DNA of 17,308 bases from NCBI GenBank assembly GCA_016297695.1, contig JAEDGC010000038.1, positions 1-17,308 of the forward strand, given 5' to 3'. The first letter of the stretch is position 1. Every line of letters begins with the position of its first letter. Made by a program: the position numbers and the translations under genes. Positions 1-7,035 of the stretch are shown piece by piece. The notes beneath the pieces were generated by a model, which was given only the letters and a program-made list of their open reading frames with translations, did no database searches and was not told the DNA's origin. Source of the stretch: Bacilli bacterium. GTDB taxonomy: Bacteria; Bacillota_I; Bacilli_A; RF39; UBA660.

Positions 1-8
1 TCAGTTCT

Positions 9-86
9 CACCCGCATAGCGGGTGGTTTAATTATGTTCCTATCCCGGAACATAAAGAAAAGAGTATTGAACTTTGTCAACACTCT
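9..86. repeat. Run of three palindromic hairpins, possible mobile-element end
   Basis: Three strong dyads sit in tandem. The first is CACCCGC/GCGGGTG with a 3-nt loop (9-25). The second is TTATGTTCC/GGAACATAA with a 6-nt loop (32-55). The third is AGAGTATTG pairing imperfectly with CAACACTCT (61-69/78-86). The first is far richer in G+C than the surrounding DNA. A series of compact hairpins like this resembles the subterminal palindromes of IS200/IS605-type elements, or REP-like repeats derived from them, but no transposase is visible because the window begins here. The hairpins are seen directly; the mobile origin is inference. Confidence 0.45.
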
Positions 87-92
87 GAAAAA

Positions 93-120
93 AAAGAAAA
101 TCTCAAATAAGATTTTCTTT
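93..120. terminator. Bidirectional rho-independent terminator
   Basis: An 11-bp perfect stem (93-103 with 110-120) and a 6-nt loop, flanked by an A-run on the left and a T-run on the right. It could end a plus-strand gene entering from the left edge as well as minus-strand readthrough from the M16 operon. Confidence 0.7.
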
Positions 121-210
121 TTTTATTGTAATTTCTGTAATTTTACCCCATTTTTTTTACATATACAACAAATATGTTAATTTTTTTTGGCTTTTTTAAC
201 ATATTATTCA

Positions 211-239
211 AAAAAAAGAAATCCTATTCGATTTCTTTT
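211..239 (-). terminator. Terminator of the M16 peptidase operon
   Basis: AAAAGAAATC (214-223) pairs with GATTTCTTTT (230-239) around a 6-nt loop. On the minus strand the stem is followed by a T-run (the A's from 211). It includes the last codons and the stop of the catalytic M16 gene, so the coding end and the terminator overlap. Confidence 0.7.
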
Positions 240-1504
240 GGTTTCATAACATTTACTGAAATATTAGAAATATCAATATTTTTTAATTCTTCTAAAACTT
301 CTTCATATGTTAACTCTTCATATATGTCTTTAATATTATTTAAAATTTTATGATTATCACTATATATAATATCATCTTGAATATTCATATTAACTTCTTC
401 ACAATCATCATATAAGAAAACTAAACTTGCAATTGATGCTCTTTTCTTTCTTTCAAAATCTTCTTTTGATATTTCTAAATGATTAAGTTTTTCCTTAATT
501 AATTTAATTACTTCCTCTGGATATTTTGTGCTTGCTGCAATACTAATTAAAATATTATCATCTACTGTTGTTCTAGAGTAATTCAAACTAGTAACTAATT
601 TATTTTCTATTAATTCATTTCTAAATTCTGAAGTTGCCCCAAAATTGCTTCTTAGTATTAGAGATAAAGCAATGTTGTTCTTTGGTGCACTTTTTAATTT
701 ACTTCTAGATACTTTTAAACATACTGCTACATTTGGTATTTGGACATTACCAGTTATTTCATCATACTCTTTAACTACTTTACTAGGCTCTTTAATTTTT
801 TTTATTTCTGGATATTTATATTCTTTAAATTCTTTTTTAGCCATATTTTCTTTAATGCATGCAAGAGTTGCGTATACATCAATATTGCCAGTAACTACCA
901 TAAACATATTTTGAGGATGATAAAAAGTATCATAAACAAGTTGGATATCTTCTAAAGTAATATTTTTAATATCTTCTAAATCACCAACTATTTTGTTTTT
1001 TCTTTTATCATTAAACAAAGTATTTTCTAATCTTTTATAAAAACAAACATTTCCAGGATTATCTAATCCCATTCTAGCTTCTTCAGTTATTATTCCTTTT
1101 TCATTATTAATAAGTTGTTTTTTAAAATATGGTGTATAAACATAATCAAGTAAGTTATTTAAGTTATCTTCTAAATTATTAGCTCCAGATACATGATATG
1201 AAGTATATTCAAAAGTTGTAAAAGCATTAATGTCACTTCCTAGTTTATCAAATATATCATAAGCTGTTCCACCCTTTATATTAAAATTAACATGTTCAAG
1301 AAAATGTGCTATACCATTAGGAACTTTATGAAATTTCTTTTCTCCCTTTAATTTAAATTCAGTATGAATAGAACCATAATTAACATTTAAAGAAGCAAAA
1401 AAACTATTTATTTTTTCATTACTCCATAAATATACATCAAGTCCGCAAGGTAATTTTTCATAATAAATTTCTTCTTTTAAACCATTTATAATAATTTTTT
1501 CCAT
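224..1504 (-). CDS. M16 family zinc peptidase, catalytic subunit (YmfH-like)
   Basis: A 426-residue protein of the pitrilysin/insulinase M16 family. The inverted zinc motif HxxEH is intact at residues 67-71 (HFLEH), and the distal glutamate expected as third zinc ligand lies in IITEEARMG (about 141-142). The length and the two-halved M16 fold (N-terminal catalytic half, C-terminal inactive half) match YmfH-type cytosolic peptidases. It begins 1 nt inside the preceding gene (TAATG overlap), so the two are translationally coupled. M16 peptidases of this type usually pair an active with an inactive subunit, as here. Biological substrates of YmfF/YmfH are not firmly known; I infer only a peptide or small-protein degrading role. 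The gene symbol is left blank because the functional name is unsettled. Confidence 0.88.
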   Translation of the reverse strand: MEKIIINGLKEEIYYEKLPCGLDVYLWSNEKINSFFASLNVNYGSIHTEFKLKGEKKFHKVPNGIAHFLEHVNFNIKGGTAYDIFDKLGSDINAFTTFEYTSYHVSGANNLEDNLNNLLDYVYTPYFKKQLINNEKGIITEEARMGLDNPGNVCFYKRLENTLFNDKRKNKIVGDLEDIKNITLEDIQLVYDTFYHPQNMFMVVTGNIDVYATLACIKENMAKKEFKEYKYPEIKKIKEPSKVVKEYDEITGNVQIPNVAVCLKVSRSKLKSAPKNNIALSLILRSNFGATSEFRNELIENKLVTSLNYSRTTVDDNILISIAASTKYPEEVIKLIKEKLNHLEISKEDFERKKRASIASLVFLYDDCEEVNMNIQDDIIYSDNHKILNNIKDIYEELTYEEVLEELKNIDISNISVNVMKPKEIE

Positions 1505-2763
1505 TATTTATTATCCCCCTTACCTAACAAGTATATAAAATTAGGTGTCAATTTTTTACTAACATTTACTACATCTTCTAAAGTTATATCGTTAATTTTA
1601 TTTTCATAATCTTCTAAAATTGGAATCTCACCTAAATTATTAAATATATAATTATCTAAAATACTTGTTATACTATCTTTAGATAATTTAAATGAAAATT
1701 GTAAAGATTTTTTAGCTCTATCAAATTCTTCTAAAGTTATATTACCACTTACCATCTCTTTCATTGATTCTTTAATAAGTTTTACAGCTTTATCATAATT
1801 ACATTCATCAAAAGAAACATGAACAAATAATAGATTATCATATTTGTAGTAAATAGGTCTTACACCATAACATAAAGAATTTTTAACTCTTAAATTTTGA
1901 TATAGTTTAGAATTCATTCCTCCACCAAAAATTTCTACGAAAAATCTCATTGCTATTTTTTCTTTTTCATTTAAATCATCAATATTATAACCACATACTA
2001 AATTAGCTTGAACATATTCATCAGTTTCTTTTACAACTTTAATTTTTTTTCTTTTTTTATTTTTAGTATAAAGTTCAAAAGAATGATTTTTCACCATTTT
2101 AATATTAAATTCTTCTTTTATCTTGCTTACTACTTCTTCCATATCCATGTTACCAATAACATAAACATCACAAACAGATTTATTAATTATATCTTTATAA
2201 GCTTTATAAAGACTTGATGGTGTTATTCTTTCATAATCACTTTCTTCCATATATAAAGATGATAAAGAATCTGGATCCATATTATAAAAAGCTCTTTTTA
2301 TTGCATATTTTGGTCCACTTTCACGTATTCTTTTAGTTGATGTAATAAGTTTATTTTTTACAACATTAAATGATTTCAAATCAAATTCATCATTTACTAC
2401 ATTTGGATTTAAAATCATTTCAAAATTAAATTTAATTATTTCATCAAGATAATTTTTTTCTTTTACAAATTCTGGATTAATAAATTCCGTCCCTAAATTT
2501 AATTCATAAGAATTACCTAAACGATGAACAGATGCAAAAAAAGAGGCATTGTATAGTTCTTCACATCTAATAGATAATTCTCTTCTATTAGGGTAATTTT
2601 TACTACTATCAACTATTAAAGACTTTAACATACTTAAATTTGCTAATATATCTTTATTATTTATATTATCTCTGAATATTACATTTATAATACAACTTTT
2701 AAATTTATCTGTTTTAACTGTATAAATGTTATAAGTACTGCCTTCAAATTTTTTGTATTGCAT
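1504..2763 (-). CDS. M16 family peptidase-like protein, non-catalytic subunit (YmfF-like)
   Basis: A partner of the downstream M16 peptidase, 419 residues from the preferred ATG. It has the M16 fold signature (central 'NLRVKNSLCYGVRP' segment, LTEEEF-like 'NITLEEFDRAKKSL' near the C-terminus) but no HxxEH motif in its N-terminal half. It is therefore predicted to be the inactive, structural subunit. I choose the ATG at 2763 over an in-frame GTG at 2772, because the purine-rich AAAGAG lies about 8 nt before the ATG and almost abuts the GTG. It overlaps the catalytic gene by 1 nt. The same gene order (inactive then active subunit) occurs in the ymfF-ymfH pair of Bacillus. Confidence 0.82.
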   Translation of the reverse strand: MQYKKFEGSTYNIYTVKTDKFKSCIINVIFRDNINNKDILANLSMLKSLIVDSSKNYPNRRELSIRCEELYNASFFASVHRLGNSYELNLGTEFINPEFVKEKNYLDEIIKFNFEMILNPNVVNDEFDLKSFNVVKNKLITSTKRIRESGPKYAIKRAFYNMDPDSLSSLYMEESDYERITPSSLYKAYKDIINKSVCDVYVIGNMDMEEVVSKIKEEFNIKMVKNHSFELYTKNKKRKKIKVVKETDEYVQANLVCGYNIDDLNEKEKIAMRFFVEIFGGGMNSKLYQNLRVKNSLCYGVRPIYYKYDNLLFVHVSFDECNYDKAVKLIKESMKEMVSGNITLEEFDRAKKSLQFSFKLSKDSITSILDNYIFNNLGEIPILEDYENKINDITLEDVVNVSKKLTPNFIYLLGKGDNK

Positions 2764-2785
2764 AAAGACCACTCTTTCTTCTTTT

Positions 2786-2842
2786 ATTATATACTATTTT
2801 AATTTAATTATAAATTAAAAAGTTGATATTGTTTACAGAAAT
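2786..2842. promoter_or_regulatory. Divergent promoter region between ymfF-like gene and tmcAL
   Basis: The 128-bp gap between the two divergent starts must hold promoters for both. On the minus strand a good -10 (TATAAT, 2791-2786) lies about 23 nt before the ATG, but the -35 is poor. On the plus strand TTTACA near 2832 with a weak downstream -10 is the best candidate. The elements overlap AT-rich DNA in which chance matches are common. Confidence 0.3.
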
Positions 2843-2891
2843 ATTGTTATTCTTTATCTTTTTTGGTAAACTACTGGTGATGGTGATACAA

Positions 2892-4001
2892 ATGGATGTA
2901 ATTGGAATCATATGTGAATATAATCCATTTCATAATGGACATATATATCATATAAAAAAAATTAAAGAATTGTATAAAGATAGTTTAATTATTTTAGTAG
3001 TAAATGGTTATTTTTTAGAACGTGGTGAAATTAGTATTTTATCTAAAAAAACAAAGACTGAAATTGCCTTAGAATATAATGTGGATATTGTTTTAGAACT
3101 TCCTTTTGTTTACGGAAGCCAAAGTGCTGATAAATTTGCTGATGCTGCTATTAAAATTTTAAATAATTTTAAAGTAAATAAAATTGTTTTTGGCAGTGAA
3201 TGTAATAATATAAATGAATTAACAAAAATTGTTGATACCCAACTAAACGATAAAGAGTATGATATTAAAGTAAAAAAATATTTAGATAAAGGATTAAATT
3301 ATCCAACAGCAATGGCAAAATCTTTAGATATAAATATTAATTTTAATAATCCAAATGATTTACTTGGAATTTCTTATATAAAAGCAATTTATAAAAATAA
3401 ATATAATATTGAACCAATATGTATTAAAAGAACTAATGATTATCATGATTTAAATAGTAATGATAAAATTATTAGTGCATCAAATATTAGAAATAAATTA
3501 AATGATAATATAGAAATTAAAAATTATTTACCTAATGCTTTATTAAATAAAATTGAAACTATTGATAAAAATAAACTATTTGAATTAATAAAATATAAAG
3601 TAATTACTGAAAAAGATTTAAGCATTTATCTTACAGTTGATGAAGGAATTGAAAATAAACTAAAAAAAGTTATTTTAAAAGTGAATAACATTGATGATTT
3701 AATAAAAAAACTTAAAACAAAAAGATATACCTACAATAAAATTAATAGAATGTTAATTCATATTTTAATAGGACTTTTAAAAGAAGACTCTAATTTAGAA
3801 ATAGATTATATCCATATACTAGGATTTAATAATAATGGAAAGAATTATTTAAATGAAATAAAAAAAGAACTAGTTATACCCATTAAAATCAATCGTAATT
3901 CTAAAATTTATGAATATGAAATCAAATCTAGTTTAGTATATGACATTCTAACAAATAATAACAGTTATGAATTTGAATTAAAAAACAAGCCAATTAATTA
4001 A
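2892..4001 (+). CDS. tmcAL: tRNA(Met) cytidine acetate ligase TmcAL
   Basis: The enzyme uses acetate and ATP to form N4-acetylcytidine at the wobble position of elongator tRNA(Met). The N-terminal nucleotidyltransferase domain starts with DVIGIICEYNPFHNGH, including the HxGH-type nucleotide-binding motif (HNGH). Other family signatures follow: NGYFLERGE, FVFGSE-like 'IVFGSEC', and the ISASNIRN motif. I place the start at the ATG at 2892. The open frame runs upstream to 2823 through a TTG codon, but that extension (MILFTEILLFFIFFG...) precedes the conserved domain start, and homologues begin about two residues before this motif. The result is 369 residues, slightly short for the family (about 390-400). 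It is the only plus-strand gene in the window and stands alone. Confidence 0.9.
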   Translation: MDVIGIICEYNPFHNGHIYHIKKIKELYKDSLIILVVNGYFLERGEISILSKKTKTEIALEYNVDIVLELPFVYGSQSADKFADAAIKILNNFKVNKIVFGSECNNINELTKIVDTQLNDKEYDIKVKKYLDKGLNYPTAMAKSLDININFNNPNDLLGISYIKAIYKNKYNIEPICIKRTNDYHDLNSNDKIISASNIRNKLNDNIEIKNYLPNALLNKIETIDKNKLFELIKYKVITEKDLSIYLTVDEGIENKLKKVILKVNNIDDLIKKLKTKRYTYNKINRMLIHILIGLLKEDSNLEIDYIHILGFNNNGKNYLNEIKKELVIPIKINRNSKIYEYEIKSSLVYDILTNNNSYEFELKNKPIN

Positions 4002-4018
4002 TATTGACTTGTTTTAAT
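3982..4018. terminator. Bidirectional terminator between convergent genes
   Basis: AAAACAAG (3982-3989) pairs with CTTGTTTT (4008-4015), extended after one mismatch by CAAT/ATTG. The tmcAL stop codon lies in the loop. A-rich and T-rich flanks make it usable from both sides: tmcAL from the left and the TasA-like gene from the right. Confidence 0.7.
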
Positions 4019-4042
4019 TATATAGTTATCTATTCTGTTATC

Positions 4043-5362
4043 TTAGTATGAGATATTAGACTTTAGAACTTCGATTGCAGGACGCACCCCGAGGCTGCTA
4101 GTAGTGCTGACAGTGTTGTAGCCGACGATGCGGGAGTTACCAAACACGAACCATGCGCTGTTAGAACGAGACGAAATAGGCGTTTCTAACCATCCTCCAT
4201 ATGTTGCTAAAGTAGAACTTGAATATTTCGTATTCTCCATTAAATATTTACATTTACTACTTAATCCTTTAGTTGATGTGATTGCTGTTGTTCCATTATA
4301 ACATCCATTGTATACTTCTTGATATGTTAGTAATCTTGCTGAATATACTTCATAACTAAATGAAGGTAGGTCTCCTGCACTAGTTGTTGTGCCTCCAGTC
4401 TCATTTGTTATTTGTCTTGTTGGAGATATTAGATTTACATTACTCCATTGACTTGTAGTTGGAAGTTGAGTTATTGCAGTTACTGGGCCATTATTATTGT
4501 TTCCTGATGTATCATATACATATGCTGCCATATTATTTGGTTCTCCGCCACTTACATTATTATAGTAGATTAATACTGCCGTGTCAGAGTCAGTTGTAAC
4601 ACCATTGGTCATATCTGATATATAGTAAAATCTTTCAGTTTCTGCATCATATGTTCCATCTCCATTGACATCGCAATCAAAAGCATCTCCTGTAGATAAT
4701 GTTCCATTTTCACCTAGATTTCCATATGTGATTGTATCTCCTTCACCATATCCATCTGCACGACAATAAGATGATGTACTTGTTTGGCTACATATCTCTG
4801 TGTGTAACGTTGTTGCTCTTTTACATAATGTAGATATTTCTTCTTGGATTTGTTCTGTATCTATTCCTAATGTTGCATTAAATGAAGACCCTTGATAATC
4901 ATTTTGTAGTGTATCTAAGTATTTATATTCTATTTTTAATGTATAGTTTTTTGTTACTCCTGCATCTATTGATATATTTGTCATTAAATATGACTTTCCA
5001 GTATTTGTTGTAGGTAATGCTGTTTCTGCTACTACCTCTCCATTATCATCTGTTAGTGTATATACTAAATCTTCATTAAATTCATTTGTTATATTTTGCA
5101 TATAAATATTATATGTTACTGCTCTATTACTTGTATTTTCTACACTAAATGTTTTTGTAAAACTATCTCCTGGTATCATACTATTTGCATTTATTTCGCT
5201 TACTCCTGTAAATGTAAGTCCTAGTTCATTTGATTTCATTATTGTTTCTGTTTTATTATTTTCTGTTATCTTAGCACTAAAGTATGCATATGATACTCCA
5301 GTTAATATTCCTAATGTTGCTACTCCTGCTACTATAGGTACTATCACTTTTTTCTTGTTCAT
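4043..5362 (-). CDS. Secreted TasA/CalY-like protein with C-terminal lectin-like variable domain
   Basis: Predicted secreted or surface protein of 439 residues from the ATG (numbering below counts from an in-frame GTG at 5368). The start has a basic N-terminus and a hydrophobic segment ending in SYAYFSA (about 26-32), the hallmark of TasA/camelysin-type, SipW-dependent signal peptides. A beta-rich TasA-like domain follows to about 175 (PGDSFTKTF...VENTSN). The middle region is Ser/Thr/Asn-rich, with six cysteines (182, 193, 202, 232, 356, 373) and a calcium-loop-like DxNxDGxxxD at 233-241. The C-terminal module (about 344-441) has RLLTYQE, GGWLETP, SNSAW and LGVRPAIEV, like C-type-lectin/DUF6273-type ends. 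AGGAG lies 9 nt before the ATG but only 3 nt from the GTG. It has its own promoter and terminator. The last 120 bp differ sharply in composition (see separate entry). The exact family of the C-terminal domain is not certain. Confidence 0.75.
   Translation of the reverse strand: MNKKKVIVPIVAGVATLGILTGVSYAYFSAKITENNKTETIMKSNELGLTFTGVSEINANSMIPGDSFTKTFSVENTSNRAVTYNIYMQNITNEFNEDLVYTLTDDNGEVVAETALPTTNTGKSYLMTNISIDAGVTKNYTLKIEYKYLDTLQNDYQGSSFNATLGIDTEQIQEEISTLCKRATTLHTEICSQTSTSSYCRADGYGEGDTITYGNLGENGTLSTGDAFDCDVNGDGTYDAETERFYYISDMTNGVTTDSDTAVLIYYNNVSGGEPNNMAAYVYDTSGNNNNGPVTAITQLPTTSQWSNVNLISPTRQITNETGGTTTSAGDLPSFSYEVYSARLLTYQEVYNGCYNGTTAITSTKGLSSKCKYLMENTKYSSSTLATYGGWLETPISSRSNSAWFVFGNSRIVGYNTVSTTSSLGVRPAIEVLKSNISY
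4069..4192 (-). other. Candidate DGR-type variable region at the 3' end of the secreted protein gene
   Basis: Within 4081-4140, 36 of 60 bases are G or C, and in 4141-4200 about 28 of 60, against a very AT-rich background. The composition returns to normal about 8 codons before the GGWLETP segment. Codons 403-426 (from the GTG) are AAC, AGC, GCA, TGG, TTC, GTG, TTT, GGT, AAC, TCC, CGC, ATC, GTC, GGC, TAC, AAC, ACT, GTC, AGC, ACT, ACT, AGC, AGC, CTC: 16 of 24 end in C, which is otherwise rare here. NNC codons at the end of a lectin-like domain are what adenine-directed mutagenesis of AAC codons in a template repeat leaves behind. A constant, GC-rich LGVRPA segment follows, in the place where DGRs carry the IMH. 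No template repeat or reverse transcriptase is in this window. Confidence 0.55.
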
Positions 5363-5388
5363 TTTCACTCTCTCCTATCATTAATTTA

Positions 5389-5417
5389 ATTTTACTATCT
5401 CTATAATTTATCGTCAA
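5389..5417 (-). promoter_or_regulatory. Promoter of the TasA-like gene
   Basis: TTGACG (5417-5412), a 17-nt spacer, then TAAAAT (5394-5389), about 27 nt before the ATG. It is a good sigma-A-type match. The -35 directly abuts the T-run of the divIVA terminator. Confidence 0.65.
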
Positions 5418-5446
5418 AGAAAAATTGGTGTTTTATACACCAATTT
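5418..5446 (-). terminator. Terminator of the sepF-divIVA operon
   Basis: AAATTGGTG (5422-5430) pairs with CACCAATTT (5438-5446). On the minus strand the stem is followed by TTTTTC. It lies 8 nt after the divIVA stop. Confidence 0.8.
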
Positions 5447-5454
5447 ACATATTT

Positions 5455-5880
5455 TTAATAATTTTCTCCAATGTCTTCAATTGCTTCTAATTCTGATTCG
5501 ATGGCTTGTCTTAGTTTTCTTTTGAACAATGCGGTTCTTCTTCTTAATTCTTCTGAGTCACGTTCTATTTTATCTGCTCTAATTAATGCTTCATTAACTA
5601 TTCTAGAAGCATTTTTCTTAGCTTCATCTACAATTTGCTTATATTCATCTTTAGCTAATTTTTTAATTTGATTAGATGCATCTTCAGCAACTAAAATAGC
5701 TTTATTAAATGAACTTTGCATATCTTTATATTTTTCAATTTGTTCAATTAATCTTTTATTTTCTTCATTAACTTCTTTAAGATTATTAAGCATGTTTTCA
5801 TACTCTTTTGCTATTTCTTTAACAAAAGTATTTACATCTTCTTTATTATAACCATAAAGACTTGTACCAAATTTTTTCAT
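5455..5880 (-). CDS. divIVA: Cell division initiation protein DivIVA
   Basis: A coiled-coil protein that senses negative membrane curvature and marks septa and poles. The N-terminal lipid-binding segment (KFGTSLYGYNKEDVNTFVKEI, about residues 3-22) retains the usual shape of FxxxxxGYxxxEVDxFL. Heptad-rich coiled coil fills about residues 25-135. At 141 residues it is shorter than Bacillus DivIVA (about 164), the loss being in the C-terminal tail. It lies 24 nt after sepF with a GGTGGTGAG ribosome-binding stretch, so it is cotranscribed. The ylmG and ylmH genes that usually separate the two are absent. It is distinct from the DivIVA-related gpsB in the same window. Confidence 0.85.
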   Translation of the reverse strand: MKKFGTSLYGYNKEDVNTFVKEIAKEYENMLNNLKEVNEENKRLIEQIEKYKDMQSSFNKAILVAEDASNQIKKLAKDEYKQIVDEAKKNASRIVNEALIRADKIERDSEELRRRTALFKRKLRQAIESELEAIEDIGENY

Positions 5881-5904
5881 GACTCACCACCGTTATAAAT
5901 ATAA

Positions 5905-6312
5905 TTACCAATCTATATTTTCTGTATTACCATTTTTGACTTTTTCACTATCATCAGTTATTTTACCTTGAATATTAACATTTTTTGGAGTACATAAATA
6001 AATACCTACACCTATTTTTTGCATTTTTCCTCCGATTGAGTAAATACAACCACTTAAAAAATCTATAATTCTTTTAGCTTGATCAGATGTTACGCGTTTT
6101 AAATTAACAACTACACTATTTCTATTTTTTAAATGATCTGCAATTTGTTGTGCTTCTGAATAAGCACGTGGTTCTAAAAGAATCATTTTATTCCCAGTTT
6201 TATCAGCATCTTTTAACGCTTCATCTTCTGAAATTGTATAATATTCATCTTCAGTACCAACTAAATTTTCTTCTTCATCAGCAAATAATTTTTTTAATTT
6301 ATTTAGTGCCAT
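5905..6312 (-). CDS. sepF: Cell division protein SepF
   Basis: A membrane-associated FtsZ partner that aligns or bundles FtsZ filaments at the septum. The 135 residues have the usual arrangement: a short N-terminal amphipathic segment (MALNKLKKLF), an acidic linker, then the SepF/DUF552 core (about 43-118) with ILLEPRAYSEAQQIADHL, VVVNLKRV and QAKRIIDFLSG, ending in GIYLCTP. A strong GGAGG lies 8 nt before the ATG. It is the first gene of a two-gene unit with divIVA, read from its own promoter. Confidence 0.92.
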   Translation of the reverse strand: MALNKLKKLFADEEENLVGTEDEYYTISEDEALKDADKTGNKMILLEPRAYSEAQQIADHLKNRNSVVVNLKRVTSDQAKRIIDFLSGCIYSIGGKMQKIGVGIYLCTPKNVNIQGKITDDSEKVKNGNTENIDW

Positions 6313-6352
6313 AATTTATTCCTCCAATACACTTACCCTATCTTACTTATTA

Positions 6353-6381
6353 ATTTTATCAAAGATTTAATCGGTTTGCAA
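6353..6381 (-). promoter_or_regulatory. Promoter of sepF-divIVA
   Basis: TTGCAA (6381-6376), a 17-nt spacer and TAAAAT (6358-6353), about 41 nt before the sepF start. It lies in the 105-bp gap downstream of the 197-aa gene; I see no convincing terminator for the glyS unit in that gap. Confidence 0.6.
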
Positions 6382-6417
6382 TTAATAAGTACAAAATAAA
6401 TTATTTTTTTAGTAAAT

Positions 6418-7011
6418 TTATATTTTTCTTGTTGTTTGAAATTCATCTAAATTTTCATAATTACGCATTGCTGTATCAAATATCATATCAATTACTCTTG
6501 AATCTAATTTAATAAAATCAAACATTTCATAATCTTCATCAAGGATATTTTCTGAAGGATTTACGTAATTATCTTCTGAAAAAAACTTAGAAAGTTTTTG
6601 ATAACCATTTTTACGTTCAATAAATTTTTTCTTTGCTTCTTCTAAATTTTTATAATTAGCTTTAAACATATCATAAAAATTATTAATATTATTATCATCT
6701 GAATAATATTTTATATTTTCATTAAATATAAATGAAATCAAAGTAATTTTATATGCTTGTTTTAATGATGAGTGAAAAATTATTTTTATAAAAGACATAT
6801 CATTATTTATATAAAAATTATTTTTTATTGCTTTATTTAATAATAGTAATTTTTCAATGTCATTATCTATTTCTTTAATACTTTTACCATATTGTTTTAA
6901 ACATTGTAAATTGTCAAGTCTTTTATTATTTGCCTCAATTTTAATATTAACTAATTTTTCTACTCTTTCTTTTATATATATTTCTAATTCTTTAATTGCT
7001 TCATCTAACAT
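6418..7011 (-). CDS. Hypothetical protein, 197 aa, alpha-helical, glyS-linked
   Basis: I do not recognise this protein. It is soluble, Lys/Asn/Glu-rich, and predicted mostly helical. There is a coiled-coil-like N-terminus (residues about 1-60, IKERVEKLV...EIDNDIEKLLLLNK), and no signal peptide, membrane segment or cysteine cluster. The ATG at 7011 has AGGTG a few nt upstream and is 24 nt after the glyS stop. It is therefore most likely cotranscribed with glyS and under the same T-box. The base composition is like its neighbours, with no sign of transfer. Confidence 0.7.
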   Translation of the reverse strand: MLDEAIKELEIYIKERVEKLVNIKIEANNKRLDNLQCLKQYGKSIKEIDNDIEKLLLLNKAIKNNFYINNDMSFIKIIFHSSLKQAYKITLISFIFNENIKYYSDDNNINNFYDMFKANYKNLEEAKKKFIERKNGYQKLSKFFSEDNYVNPSENILDEDYEMFDFIKLDSRVIDMIFDTAMRNYENLDEFQTTRKI

Positions 7012-7035
7012 AAAATCACCTAAAAATATATTTTT

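Noticed and set aside
9..86. CRISPR array or tRNA
   Set aside because: The hairpins differ in sequence, there are no repeated units with spacers, and no cloverleaf or CCA-type end can be formed.
645..955. Plus-strand open frames opposite the catalytic M16 gene
   Set aside because: They have low-complexity hydrophobic translations and lie antisense to a strongly conserved coding region; they are shadows of its AT-rich codons.
2008..2217. Plus-strand open frame inside the YmfF-like gene
   Set aside because: Phe/Ile/Asn-rich antisense shadow without a ribosome-binding site.
2823..2891. Upstream extension of the tmcAL frame from a TTG (MILFTEILLFFIFFG...)
   Set aside because: The hydrophobic string precedes the conserved family start and is more likely promoter or leader DNA; the ATG at 2892 fits homologues.
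4022..4042. Direct repeat GTTATCT...GTTATCT just after the TasA-like gene as a DGR-type downstream hairpin
   Set aside because: It is a direct repeat, not a palindrome, so it does not provide the cruciform found after some DGR variable regions; only the ordinary terminator lies further on.
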